A program made the position numbers and the translations under genes. Below, piece after piece: positions 21,615-33,761 of a stretch of 64,000 nt of DNA. Positions within the stretch are counted from its first letter, which is position 1, and every line of letters begins with the position of its first letter. The stretch comes from Gossypium raimondii. Lineage: Eukaryota; Streptophyta; Magnoliopsida; Malvales; Malvaceae. The stretch is taken from assembly GCF_025698545.1 (NCBI RefSeq), contig NC_068570.1:8990001-9054000 (forward strand), given 5' to 3'. Under the pieces are notes generated by a model. That model saw only the letters and a list, made by a program, of their open reading frames with translations, made no database searches and was not told the DNA's origin.

Positions 21615-22110
21615 AATCAAACCAAAACTTTCGGCCAACAAAAGTAATTTCTTGATCAATTTACTCTTTTTCTACCTATCAACATAATAGAATCAAGCAC
21701 CAAAACCGTAAAAAAAATTAGAGTCCTACTTAAAACATGCCTCACTAGTAGACGAAATTTTAAAGAGAACGTACCAGTACGGGAAGACTTCTACAATTTT
21801 TAACTTAGCTATTAATCATCCTTGTATTTAAATTCAAATAAGTGAGTTTTTTATCAAACCGTTTGAATATCTTAAAAGAAGAATTAAAATTGAGACTTAA
21901 GATGAAATCACTATTATTTAACCATCTAACTAAAAGAATTAATGTGTTAAAATATTAATTAAAAATAAAACAAAAACTTGAAACAACATAAAATAAAAAA
22001 TACAAATGTAAGTAGGAGAGGAATTGAACTTGAGGTTCAAGGATAAAACCACTAACATTTAATCATTTAACTAAAAGAGTTTACGTGTAGAAAAACGCGT
22101 TCTGTAAGCA

Positions 22111-23375
22111 AGTTTTTCTGAAAATGCGTCCTACATGACACGCTTTTGGCTGAAAACACGTTCAGTAGGGCGCATTTTTTGTTTCTCTCTCCAGAATTGG
22201 CCTATTTATCTAAATATAGTAGAAATTAGCCGAAAACCCTAATTTTTTTAAACTGATATATTCTTAAAATTTGGCCAAAATAAAACATGTGAGAATTTTT
22301 TAAAATATTTTCATTAAAAATGTGTTGCAAAATTAGAAAAAAAGCTGTAAACAAAGGTTTTTAACTTTTAACTTTAATCAATAAATTGACACTAAATCAA
22401 GTTTATATAAATTTAAACATAATATTTTTCAATAATTTTTAAATATAAAATACTACAAAATTTTATCATCTATCTTAACAAAACCTTTCCAGCATCATTA
22501 TTAACTCCTTAATCTTGCTTTCCCCGAGCAACTGACCTCCTGCTGATGACAACTTGGCCTCCTTCCTCATTGAGATCATCTCAATTCTCCTCTTTCCCTC
22601 CTCCGGTTTAATAACATTCTTAGCCATTTTTTGGGGTAATTTGATGTATCTAAGGAGCTGCTCCGATAGTGAGAAATCTAAGAACTTCAGAAACCTTACC
22701 ACCCTCAAATCTGGAGTTTTGAGGAGGGAACGACAGCTCCTATGGTGCCATGGTTCATTAACATCTAGTAGGGTTAATGAGGCAGCAAGAGATGGATTGG
22801 ACCATGACATCAAACTTGTTGGGAGACATTACTCTAGGACCGAAAACAATGAGATTTCGAGAAAAAAAAATGAAAATTTAGATAAAAAATTTTTACAGAA
22901 GGAAAATTAATATTATAGATGAAATTCGATGAAAAGTATTTTGGATGAGAAATGTGGCAAAAAAAGATTAAATTGTAAACTCAGAAAAATTAGAGGATTA
23001 AAGTGTAAATTTGACTAAAAAGAGAAATATAATTTATTATTGATTTTTTACATGAGAATAAAATTGTCATGTGTATTGGTGTGATGAAAACCACTTTTGG
23101 GATCATATTGAAAAATATTTGAAAGTACGAGATTAAATGGTAAATTTTTATTTTGCCAAGAAAAGGGAAAAGTATAATTTTTACTATTCAAGGATTTTTA
23201 TTAAGATTTTGATGTGAATTATGAGATTTGAATTTGATAAGTACCTATTGTTAAAAAGTTTAACATACTAACAATGAATATTGATTTGATAAATGTTTAC
23301 AGTAGTGTAGGTTTGAATATCCTGAAAATGAGAAGACATTCGAAGACTAGGTGCTTGTGACCATGTGACGTTCGT
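22111..23375. other. Gap with an unidentified minus-strand ORF
   Basis: 22111-22200 is repeat-like, with inverted GCGTTCTG/CACGTTCAGTAGGGCGC strings. 22475-22813 (minus) is open for 112 codons, beginning MMSWSNPSLAASLTLLDVNE; I do not recognise the protein. Its composition is more gene-like than its neighbours, but no intron or partner exon was found, so it may be a fragment of a decayed gene. The rest is AT-rich and shows nothing clear. Confidence 0.35.
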
Positions 23376-23930
23376 TAAGAGTGAGCAAAATCCGATTCGG
23401 TTAAAAAAACTTGATAAAAGTTCAAATTTTGAATTAAATAGTTCGAGTTATTTGAGTTAATCAAGTTATTTGGATCAACTCGAATAAAAAAGTAAGTTTT
23501 TCAGTTTAACTCGAATATGAATTACACAATTCAAGTTATCAGAAGATCTGAATAAGAAAAGGCAAAACTACGTCGTTTTGATAATTGTTTACCTTTTCTA
23601 AAGTTAAAGACAAAACTATTAAGTTAAAAGGAAAAACTACGTTGTTTTGATACATGTTTACTCATTAAGTTAAAAGGCAAAACAATTATATTGTTTTTGT
23701 AGATAAATAATTTTGTACTTCGTCTACTAGTTAAATAATCAGTCCATGTAAACGCAACATTGAGTATAAATAATAGGATTCGTTAACTTGACTTGAAATT
23801 TTTTGACTCGATTCGATTCGATTAAAAAAAATTCAAATTGAATTTGGTTGCTAAACTAGGATTTGTCAACTTGACTAACTCGAAATTTTTTTACTCGATT
23901 CGACTCGACTCGATCGAATACTCACCTCTA
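23376..23930. mobile_element. hAT-type MITE, 555 bp, TCGA-rich ends
   Basis: Starts TAAGAGTGAGCA and ends ACTCACCTCTA, which are inverted with mismatches. It is flanked by a perfect 8 bp duplication ACGTTCGT (23368-23375 and 23931-23938), the length used by hAT transposases. The ends are rich in ACTCGATTCGA strings, like the larger element at 26071-27297. No coding sequence. Confidence 0.85.
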
Positions 23931-23938
23931 ACGTTCGT

Positions 23939-24420
23939 TTACAAGGGCTGGATAAAGCTATTTGCATGTGCATTGGTTCAAATTTTCAACTTAATTATTA
24001 TTTAGGTCATGTAAACCTTTATTTTTCTTGCCGTCAGTCTTTATTAATACGTTGCTTGGTAATGATTTTATTAACGTTATATGAGTTTATAATTTTCAAA
24101 GTTTGAATTTTATGGGTAATTTAAATTTTAGTTGTGAAATGATTTTTATTACAATATTTATTATAAATTTCTTTAATTTTGTTAGATTTTTATTTTATTT
24201 TAATTACAACTAAATAATATTGTTTTTAAATAAATAAATCTTTAATAATTTTGTTGCCTATTGTTATTACCATTGGAATATATTTTATTGCAAAATAAAA
24301 TTAAACAATCATAATAACATAAACTTTTGAAATCAAATATTATGGTTGTTAAAATTAACTTTACATAATGACTAAATGATGTTGTGTAACATAAAACGTA
24401 TCCAACTATTATGATGTTTT
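23939..24420. other. AT-rich flank of solo LTR B, with part of a tandem repeat
   Basis: Positions about 24290-24420 (TTATGGTTGTTAAAATTAAC, then AATGACTAAATGATGTTGTG) resemble units at 28120-28480. Solo LTR B therefore landed inside this degenerate tandem repeat. Nothing else is seen. Confidence 0.4.
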
Positions 24421-25536
24421 TGTAATACCAATTTCTCTGCCCGGGCCCGCAAAACATTAAGGCCCAAAATTAACCTAACCTAATTACCCATTTACAGGCT
24501 AAACAATTAAATAAAAAAACTCTAAGAAAAAACCCTAATAGCAGCAAGTAGCGCCGCAGCAAGCCCCCGCCTCCAGCAGACTCCCCAAGCGCCGCACGTC
24601 TAGGGGCCGACTTCTCCTCGCGCGCCAAACTCTCCACGAACGCCTGCAAAAACGGACTCAATGAGTCCAAAGGAGAAAAAACAGCAAGCAATAGCATTTT
24701 TTTTCTTTTTTCTTTTTTGGGCTATAAAAAGCCACTTTGAATCTGTAAAAGAAAAAAAAGAGATACTAAAACAGAGAGAATACAGAGAAAATAGAAATAT
24801 AAAATTTGTTTTTTCAAATGTGATCTTTTCTTTTTTTACTTGGCAGTGCGCATTGTTTATGTTTACATATATATTTTTTATATTTTCTTTTAGTTTATTT
24901 TATTTAAAATATAAAAAAAAGGGAGAAGGGGAATCTTACCGTTCTTCGTCGAGGACGCCGGATTGTTGCCAACTCCGTCTCGATTGGAGCGTTGGCACAG
25001 GCGAACGGGGGCGCAAGGATGCTAGGGACGAAACCCTAGCAGAGCAAAAGAGGGCATTTTTTATTCTTTTTCTTTCATTCGGTTGCAAATGATTTTAGAG
25101 GAAGAAATCATTTTAAATAATGAGCAAAACGTCATTGCTTTTACCTGTGCATGACCCAGAAGCTATTCGACCCGAGGGGAGGATCCGCGCGTTATAGCCT
25201 GAATGGGGAAATTGCGCATTTAGGCCCTCCTGTTTGTGACGCGTTTCAATCAAACCCGTTTTGTTTTTTTTTTAAAATTGGGCCGCATATTTTATTTTTA
25301 TTTCAATTTGGTCCCTCGCTGCGTAGCGTTTTGGAAGGCGGGAATAATTTCCCTTTTGGTTCTCCATTGTTGTGCGCGCATTCAATTTAGTCCTATCTTC
25401 AATTTTATTTCAAATCTGCCCCTTTTTTCGTTTTAATTCAATTTAGTCCATTTTTAGTTATTTTTTTTATGATATTATCATTATACCATTATTATTATTA
25501 TTACATTATTTGCTATCATTATTACTATTGTATTTA

Positions 25537-25569
<33 letters not shown>

Positions 25570-28088
25570 CGCATATTTCATATACAATATATGTGCATGT
25601 CTTTAATATATACTTTTAAGCCTTTATAAATATGCATATATTTTTACATACATACTCTTTTATATATATTTTATTTTACTTCCTAATTTTTATATACTTT
25701 ATATTTTATCTATATACATAAACGTTTTATAACATATACACTTTCCACATTTTATAATTTAAAATACACATACATTTTTTAAATATATTTATGTACACGT
25801 TTTTAAAAATCATTGTAAATATTTTTATTAGTTACATATTCTATTATTTTATATACATATTGTACATATATACATATTTAAATATATACGAATGCTAATT
25901 TTCATGATTTACCAATACACTTATACATTTTATTTTTGTAAATATATACACATATGCATACTTTTTATACTTTTATTTTATTTTCACGATTTTCATATAC
26001 ATATATACATGCATTTTTATTAGTTTTTTTTTGTTTGATGTATTCCATTCTTTTTTTGTATACTTGTATATAGGGGTGAGCATTCGATCGAATCGAATAG
26101 AATCGAATCGAATCGAAAATTTTCGAGTTAATCGAGTTTTCGAATCTCATTTTATCATCCTAACTTTATTTGAAGTTTTCTCGAATCGAGTCGAGTGAGA
26201 TGGAATTCGAATCGAATCGAATTGAATATATTTGTTCGAGTTAAATTTTAAAAAATAATTTTGGGTCCTTGTAACCAATGTCACCCATCGTAATAAAATT
26301 TGTCCACCTTAATCAAATTTTTATTAACTTTCATCACCTCATAATTTATTTATTAATTTTTATATCTTGGTTAGCTTATTTGTTTGCTTAGTTGTTTCAA
26401 TTATCTTGGATTCTTTTCACTATGTATTTTGGAATTAAAATATATTAAATATAAAAATATGATTTTTAATAAAATTTATTTTAAAAATAAAATTTGAAAT
26501 TGATACCAATATAAAATTTTAACACGAATATTTTATGGCATAATTAAGAATTCAATTTTAATATAAATATTCAATATGACTAAACAATTCAATAATATAA
26601 ATAATATAAAATGTGAAATTTAATTTAATAATATAAATAGTAGATATAAATAAAATTATTACTATTTATGTTTAGTGATTTTTTGGATAATTTTGATTTT
26701 TATTTGAGAGTAAAGGGTGAGAAGTAAAAGTTTAGGGGAAAATAAAAGTTTTGGGGAATAAAATTTTGAGGAAAGTAAATAGGAGAGTAAAATTTTGGAG
26801 GAAAATATTAAAAAAAATTGGAGGGGGAGGGTTTGGGGTAGATGGGAGGTGGGATGGGAAGAGAATAAAAGTTTTAGGGAAAAGTGGGAGGAGTAAAAAT
26901 TTTGGGGAAAATAAAAGTTTTGAGGGTTTTGAGAGTAAAATTTTGAAAAAAAAATAAATGGAAGAGTAAAATTTTGGTGGGAAATGGATTTTGGATAGAT
27001 TGGGGGTTGGGAGGAGGAGTAAAAGTTTTGGGGAAAAGTGGGAAGGAGTAAAAGTTTTGAGGGAAAAGTAAAAAAGTTTGGGAGTTTAGGGTAAAACTGT
27101 AAAATATTATAGTTTGATATTGAATTATTCAATTATTCGAGTTATTCAATTGAAAACTCAACTCGATTCGAACTCGAATTGAAAAAAATTCGAGTTGATT
27201 CGAATAACTCGATTAACTCGAATAACTCAATTCGTTTAACTCGAAATTCGAATTTTTTTTCGATTTTTTCGAGTCGAATCGAATTTGCTCACCCCTACTT
27301 GTATATGTGTGTTAAATATATGCATACACATATTTACAAATTTACTTGTATTTTGTGCTTATATTTTGTAAATACATATACAGATGCATTTTAAATTAAA
27401 GTGTTTGTTTCATGTTATACATTAACTTTTTAACATACTTTCTAGAAAATATTTATTTTGGATGCATCAAAGCATTTAAAATCATCATATTTTGTAAATT
27501 TTCAAAATATTTGGCATTCATGATTCTCGAGAAAGATCGTGTCCTAACTTACTGGATTGCGATTATTTTTCGACGAATTTAGAAAGCCAAGTGTTCAGTT
27601 TGCAATAAATTCACAAATTTCAAAAGGCTTATTCTCGGGAATTCAAAATGTCGGGTCCTAACTTACTGGTCGTGACATTTTGTCATGTCGAAATAAAAAT
27701 TTCTAAAACAAAAGGCAATATTCGGTATTTTGAAGATTTAAAAATATTGTTCCCTAACTTACTGGGTGTGGTGTTTTATTTATTTGAGATAAGAATGTTT
27801 TATTATTTTGATTCATTCATGAGATAAAAAGTTTTCTTTTGAAATCTTGTCAAATTTTCGACACCTAGACATTAAACAATCAATTTGATACCTATTTTGG
27901 GCGTTACAAGGGTGCTAACCCTTCCTTGTGCGTAACTGACTCCCGAACTTGTTTTCTCAAATTTCGCAGACCAAAATCATTTTTAAGGTGACCCGATCAC
28001 ACCTCAATAAAGAATCTGTGGCGACTCCAATTTTTGTTTTTAAAAGTCGATAACTAAATTTTTGTTTTCAAAAAAATGATTTCGATAG
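24421..28088 (+). mobile_element. Solo LTR B, same family as A, enlarged by a nested hAT MITE
   Basis: Begins TGTAATACCAATTTCTCTGC, with CCCGGGCCCGC following. It shares the threefold CCTAACTTACTGG block (27542, 27656, 27752) and the 3' part with GGTGCTAACCCTTCCTTGTG and GTGGCGACTCC. It ends near 28088, where the flanking tandem repeat resumes. The exact right end is uncertain and no target duplication is visible. Without the nested 1227 bp MITE it is about 2.44 kb, matching A and C. Its middle contains an ATACAT microsatellite (about 25535-25570). Confidence 0.75.
26071..27297. mobile_element. hAT-type non-autonomous element, 1227 bp, inside solo LTR B
   Basis: Ends are TAGGGGTGAGCA and its perfect inverse TGCTCACCCCTA, flanked by an 8 bp duplication CTTGTATA (26063-26070 and 27298-27305). 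Subterminal regions are dense in TCGAATCGA repeats (26085-26240 and 27130-27285). The centre, about 26690-27080, is a G-rich, almost C-free purine tract with AAGTTTTGGGG-like units. No transposase. Confidence 0.88.
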
Positions 28089-28500
28089 CTTCAAATTAAT
28101 ATTTCGAAGCTATACAAATATGGCTATGTAAAAGTATTAACAACCATATTATTATAATATAAAGTATTTCACAACCACATTTTATAGTTGTTAAAATAAA
28201 TATTTGACAATGACATATAGTCATGGCGTAATGTAATACACAATTGCAAATAATATTTGTTAGCTAATAGTATTATTGTTATGTAAACCATATGACAACC
28301 ATATATTATAGCTGTTAAAACAAATTTTTGAAAATGTCATTTAGTCGCTATGTAGTGTAATACACAACCAACTAAAATGTTGTTACAAATTAATATTTGA
28401 CAACCATCGTATTATAATCACGTAAAAGATTTAACATCTGAATTTATGTTGTTAGAAATTCTATTTTGCTGTTGCGTAATAATTTAAAATAATTTTATTG
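28089..28500. repeat. Degenerate tandem repeat, unit roughly 110-130 bp
   Basis: Repeated strings such as ATTATAGTTGTTAAAA / TTATAGCTGTTAAAACAAAT and GTAATGTAATACACAA / GTAGTGTAATACACAACC occur two to three times here and once left of solo LTR B. The repeat is very diverged. No coding potential. Confidence 0.5.
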
Positions 28501-29396
28501 CAACTTAAATATTTTTACACAAATAAATTAAAGCATTGCTTAAAAATATTATATTTGAAAATGGAAAAATTCATTGTAATACATATAATTATGGAAAGTA
28601 TACGCAACGACCCTGAAATAACTTTTGGTGTTTACAATAATTTTAACAACAATAATACAGTCTTTAGTAACTACTTTGAACATTGAAACTAACCATTTTA
28701 TTGTAGTGAGCACATTTGAAGGTAAACATGCTAAAGAAAGATAATAGTAATACCAGTCCATTAAAACAACTTTTGCTTTCATATCTATGCCCACTCCATT
28801 CAAATCAAATACCGATTAAGCATTCTAATTAATGGCATCTTATATGAAACTTAGTATGAGTGTAAAATATTACAAACCTAGTACTTAATGCTGATTCCCA
28901 AATTTTAACAACAAAAGTTTGTCATAGTCCTACTCAATCAAAATGAGACAACCCTGGATAAGGAAGATGAATCTGGCCACGGGTTTGCCATCTTGAAGGG
29001 AGTTTGTGACCATGATGTTGCAACCAGGGGGGGCTGATTTAGACGTGATCATGACTCATGAGGCCTTTGAGTTATCGATATTTACCACAGGCGGGCCTTG
29101 TGAAATCCACGATTTTGGCCCATCACCCGTAAACGGACCTGAAAAAGTATTTTTTTCTCTACTTTTTATTACTTCAATAGATATTTCTACCTACATTTTA
29201 ACAATTTGATCTAGAAAAAAAAAAAAAGGTAGAAAGGATTTGTCCTATGGAATGGGTGAGATGTGAGCTGAATTTATTTGTAGGATAAGATTTACAATAC
29301 ATAGATGGAAAGACAAAAATATACAAAAGGGGTGCAATTTCAGTGGCGGAATCCGGGGAAAAAGAATAATTAAATGTGAAAGAAGAAGAATAAAAA
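28501..29396. other. Gap downstream of the arabinogalactan peptide gene
   Basis: AT-rich to about 28930. 28950-29130 is less AT-rich and open in several frames (for example 29006-29140 plus, or a minus reading with TNSLQDGKPVARF), which may be an exon remnant of an unknown gene; no family was recognised. 29250-29396 is the probable 3' UTR of the AG-peptide gene. Confidence 0.3.
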
Positions 29397-29603
29397 TCAA
29401 TGGATGAGGTAGGTAATAGCTAGGGCAAGTAGAAGGAGAATGTAAGCAATTCCTTGATCAATGGCAGTACCATCGCTGGAAGGGGCAGGTGCAGGTGCAG
29501 GTGCAGGCGAAGAACCCATGGTTTGGCCGTAACTGAGTTGCACAAGTGCAAATAACAGGAACCCGATGGCCGCTGGAACAACATGAAACTTCATTGAACC
29601 CAT
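29397..29603 (-). CDS. Arabinogalactan peptide (AG-peptide, GPI-anchored)
   Basis: 68 residues, start at the ATG at 29601-29603 (a second Met at codon 4 is possible). Residues 1-26 form a signal peptide. The mature part is a very short Ala-Pro backbone (SSPAPAPAPAPSSDG), whose prolines are hydroxylated and carry arabinogalactan chains. The C-terminal TAIDQGIAYILLLLALAITYLIH is the strongly conserved GPI-attachment signal of the AGP16/20/22/41 group. The product would sit on the outer face of the plasma membrane and cell wall. Plants usually carry several paralogues, so the exact orthologue cannot be told. Confidence 0.93.
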   Translation of the reverse strand: MGSMKFHVVPAAIGFLLFALVQLSYGQTMGSSPAPAPAPAPSSDGTAIDQGIAYILLLLALAITYLIH

Positions 29604-29706
29604 CTTTAAAATAAAGTTTTTTTTTTTTTTGTTTTTTAATTGAAAGATACAAAAACAAGGGGAGAGTTTTGTGGGCGTGTTGGTGAAATTTTGAGGAATT
29701 TGATGG

Positions 29707-29714
29707 TATTTATA
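29707..29714 (-). promoter_or_regulatory. TATA box of the AG-peptide gene
   Basis: TATAAATA on the minus strand, about 105 bases upstream of the ATG. A run of T (A on the minus strand) lies in the 5' UTR. Confidence 0.6.
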
Positions 29715-29749
29715 GTGGGTGGGACGGCAATTTCCTGGAAAGCGAGAGG

Positions 29750-31481
29750 CGTAAAAAGTTGAAACTGATGGTGACCTTTCTGCGAACGCATGGTGGACAT
29801 CGGAAAATTTTGACTCAGGTTGGCTTGGTCTTGGCTGCTGCTACGTTAAAGAACAAAAGATTGACTAACCTTCCAAGGGTGGCTTGCCTTTGATGTTTCT
29901 AAAAATGTGTCTTTGGGCTAAGCCTAGCCCCATCACCCTGCCCTTTACATTTCTTTCATTGTTTTTCTAAACCAATTCTTACTGCAATTCATTTTCTAAT
30001 GCATACGGTTACAATAATAACGATACTAATTGAGTTAAAATTTAATTAATATTATTAAGTTAAAATTTAATTAATATTATTTTTATTATTATTTATACTG
30101 TATAGACTCGACAATTAATAAAATTATTAAAAATTAATTTTAATAAAGTATTAAATATAAATATAATAATATTTTTCTTTTACTAGTTTGTATGAAATGT
30201 TTAATTAAAACAACTAAAATAAATAAATATATAAGGATTGAACTTAAATTTAATGAGAGTTTATTTATATATATTTCACTATGCTATTTATAATTCAATT
30301 GTTAAATAATTTTTATAAATATATTTTTAATATTAATTTTTCATTGTGACAAAATCTAATTCTAAGAAAATCAAAATATTTATGCATGTGATGAATTTTA
30401 CAATAATTGTGAATCCCAGATCAAGCCACAACAAAGGACACAATTGAGAGGTGATTGCATTTTGCACTCTTTACTTAAAAATGAGTAAATTAGTCATTAT
30501 ATGTTACATTAAAAATAAATTGATCTTTTGATAAAAATTCTATCCATATCTACCGTTTAAAATTAGTCCATGTATGTCAATATAAGGTACATATGACACG
30601 TCACATATTATCATTTAGTTATTTCATTAGCCACGTCAGTTTTTAACATTACAAATAGATAAAAATTTTAACATAAAGCCTAACATGTAAAAATTAATTT
30701 ACTTATTTTTTAATTAAAAAAAATATAATCTAATTCTTAATACATAACTTCTCTTTTTGGAAAATGACCCAACGTGTGAGTGGGGTTTAGACACTCTTAG
30801 AGTTAGTTTGGCAATACTTTTGTAAAAGTGCAGTGGAAAAATACTTCTGAAGAGTGTTTCTGAAAAATTTGGTTTAAAATTTAAATGTTTAGTATTACTA
30901 TTAAAAAGTACTTTTGAGAAATAAAATGTTCATTTTAGACATGTTATTATCAAGTAACAAATATAGATTTAAATAATATTTAAATTAGTTAATATTATTA
31001 TATTTTAGTAAGAATATAAAATTATTATAATTTGTTGTTAATATTTTAATATATGAAATATAAATTTAAAATATTTTAAGCAATAAATATTAATTATTTA
31101 TAAAATTTAATTAAAATATATAAACTATATTTTAAATATTTAAATATAACCATTAAATATTTGTAATTAGTATTTACAAAAATATTTTTTATTTTTAATT
31201 AATGATTTTAACATATTTGTAATTAAGCACCAAGAAAAAAAGAGAAAGTACTATATTATTGGAGGGTAAAAAGTAATTAAGTACCAAAAGTATTTTTGGG
31301 AGAGGAAAAACAAAAAATTTCAGCCAAAAATAACTTATTTAGCATAGATTTTCTTTCAAAAATACTTTTAAAATCATAAATACTTTTTTTAAGCACTCCT
31401 AAACCCTAAGCCAATAATGCTGTCAAATCTAACTGATACCTTTTTTTTTCAAAAAGAAAAAGAACTTTTGGAGCATCATCA
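29750..31481. other. AT-rich intergenic DNA with MITE-like strings
   Basis: No gene. About 30480-30720 has weak inverted similarity (AGTAAATTA strings at both sides, ACACGTCACA / CCACGTCAG inside). About 30800-31400 has CAATACTTTTGTAAAAGTGC and GCACTCCTAAAC strings of a kind found at MITE ends. No target duplication was found, so the ends are not called. Confidence 0.35.
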
Positions 31482-33761
31482 TGTATCTCGAAACCATTTT
31501 TTTGAAAACAAAAATTTAGTTGTCGACTTTAAAAAACAAAAACTGGAGTCGCCACTGATCCTTGATTGAGGTGTGATCGGCCCACCTTAAAAACAAATTT
31601 GGCCTGCGAAATTTGAAAAAACGGGTTCGGGAGTCAGTTACGCACGAGGAAGGATTAGCACCCTCGTAACGCCCAAAAATCGGTACCAAATTGATTGTTT
31701 AGTGTCTTGGAGTCGAAAATTAAAGAGATTTTGTTAAACTCAAATGTTGAAATCTGAAAAGGATAATCAATTACTCAAGTCATGCGAAGAAATTGAGACC
31801 CAATACGTTAGGGTACAATTTCTCAAAATCCCCGAATTTGAATATCACCTTTAGCTTTTAAAGAAAATCTTCATTTCGAGAAAATAATATGTCATGCCCA
31901 ATACGTTAGGACACCACAAATTAAGTTCCCGAAAATGATTTTTATACTTATACATTTTAAATAACGAATATTCTCGGTTATTTAGAATTGATAAAGAAAA
32001 TCGGAACCCAATACGTTAGGGCTCAATTTCCCTCGAAAATCCCTAACCTTGAATATCGTTTTTATTTTGAAAGCCTTTGGATCATAAAACCGTTTTAAAT
32101 GTTTTAACAAAATCAATATATATTTTGAAAATATATTAAAATATTAATGCAATATGAAACAAATATTTTAATTTAAATTATGCATATATGTGTATTTACA
32201 AAATAAATTATGACATATAAGTATATCTTAAAATAAATGCCTATGCATACGTTAAACGTATATATAAAAACTATGAAAGTGAGGTATAAAATATGTATAG
32301 GTATATAAAAAATATAAGTAAAATATATTTATAAAAATATGAAAATGTGTATATATGTATGCGAGACAAATGCAAAAATATATTTAAATACTTATGAATA
32401 ACGTATATACATATATATATTTAAAAGAACATATATAATTGATCAAATTTCTTTAAAATAAAAAAATGATATGAAAATTATATAATATAAATATATATAT
32501 GCATATGTATATAAAACTAAGAAAAATAAAGTAATAATAAAATATATGATATACATATAGTGTATATTTTAAAACGTTTTAAAATGTATATATATATATA
32601 TTAATATGCCTATACACATGTAAATAAACATAATAATACTATATAATATGATAATAATAATAAACTGATAATAATACAGTAATATTAATGGAAATAAAGA
32701 AGAAAGAAAAAAAATATTCTAATTTAGACTTTAAACAAACATTTAGGGCAAATTTATAAAAAATAAAATGCAAATGGACCAATTAGAATGCACAATTAAC
32801 TTTGAAGGATCAAAAGGGAAAATAATCCCTCCCTCCAAAACGCTGCACAACAATACGGGTCAGATTGAAACAGTTATAAAACATGTGGCCAAATTTATAA
32901 GAAATAAATAATTTAATTTACAAGCACTGTAAAAAGAAAGGACCAGTTTCGAAAATAAACCATTTGAATAAAAAACAATCAATGGCCATTAAACGGCACC
33001 ACTTTTCGTTAATATTAAAAAAAATAAGAAAACAAAATTCCTTTAAAAACATCTTTATTCCATTTTCTTTAAAGAACAGAGGGGAAAAGGGGGGGGTTCT
33101 CTGCTAGGTTTTTTCTTAGCACCCTCCCCACACGTCGCCACCATCAAAGATCCACCGCCGCTGAGCCGTCCCTTGGCCTCCGACGACGCTCCGGCGACAC
33201 CAGGTAAGCCCCCTTTCTCTCCCTCTTCGTTTATTTTTGTTGTGTTTTTTTTTAAAAGAAGCAAAAGAAAAGAACAAGGTAAATTAAAAAAAAACAGTAA
33301 AAGAACAGAGAAAGAAAACAAGATCCCACCTTCAAAAATGTTTCTTTCCGTCTATTTTCTTTTTGATTTCGGTATAAAAAATTTGCTAACCCCTTTTTAC
33401 AGAAATCCATTGGCTTTTTATAGCCAACTCCTTTTTTACAATCTGCTCCCCTTTAGACACTCCCACTGTTTGTGGTTTATTGCAGGTAGAAACGGCGTTG
33501 TGCGAAGCTGCTGATCGTGGGTGAAGCGACGTGGGAGTGATGGGCAGTTGCTGCAGCGTGGGGCATTGTTGCGAGGGAAGAACGTGGGCAGTTGCGGTTG
33601 CTGCGGCGCTGAGGCACAAAAGCTGCCTAGGGCTGCTGTTGAAAATTGTTAGGGCTAGGTATTGGGCCAGTGTTGGATTATTGTATTTGGGCCGATGGGT
33701 TTGGGTTTGATGTAATCTGGGCTTTAGTTTTAGTTGGGCCCGGGTAAAATTGGGTGTTACA
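31482..33761 (-). mobile_element. LTR C (probable solo LTR), same family as A and B, inverted
   Basis: Read on the minus strand it begins TGTAACACCCAATTTTACCC and ends near GGTTTCGAGATACA. The threefold block appears as CCCAATACGTTAGG at 31799, 31897 and 32007, and the 3' part with GTGGCGACTCC and GGTGCTAATCCTTCCTC is present. No target duplication is visible (flanks CATCA and GTGTT), so it may be the product of recombination between two elements. A GC-rich island at about 33115-33220 contains CTCCGGCGACACCAG and AAAACCTAGCAG-like strings. Confidence 0.75.

Larger units (their letters stand above)
14645..21870 (-). mobile_element. LINE on the minus strand, split by an LTR element
   Basis: The segment is flanked by a 15 bp direct repeat CTTAAAAGAAGAATT (14630-14644 and 21871-21885), consistent with a LINE target duplication. 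Joining the flanks restores a continuous copy of the outer repeat. Reading right to left it holds a 5' region, ORF1 (20697-21614), more LINE-like sequence to 20457, then the LTR element. A 127 bp 3' tail with A-rich end follows at 14645-14771. The endonuclease and RT are not recognisable, so this copy is also deleted. Confidence 0.72.
13727..22110. repeat. Outer foldback repeat split by later insertions (ends approximate)
   Basis: The left arm (about 13727-14000) is an inverted copy of the right arm (about 21886-22100). Shared strings include TTAACCATCTAAC, GAAACAACAT and AATACAAATGTA, read in opposite directions, and each arm holds partly duplicated units of about 135 bp. The stretch 14000-14640 is an AT-rich palindromic centre. 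It is interrupted at 14645-21870 by a LINE. No coding sequence of its own is seen. It resembles the element at about 62.4-63.05 kb, which shares the TCCTACA..GCACRC string near one edge. Class uncertain. Confidence 0.55.

Noticed and set aside
14645..21870. Treating the 15 bp direct repeat as chance
   Set aside because: Considered because the site is A-rich, but joining the flanks restores the outer repeat unit, so the LINE duplication reading was kept.
25535..25575. ATACAT microsatellite
   Set aside because: Ordinary simple repeat within solo LTR B; not worth separate treatment.
26662..27132. 156-codon minus-strand ORF rich in Phe, Ser, Pro, Tyr
   Set aside because: It is the translation of the purine-tract centre of a hAT MITE; low complexity, no start context, no domain.
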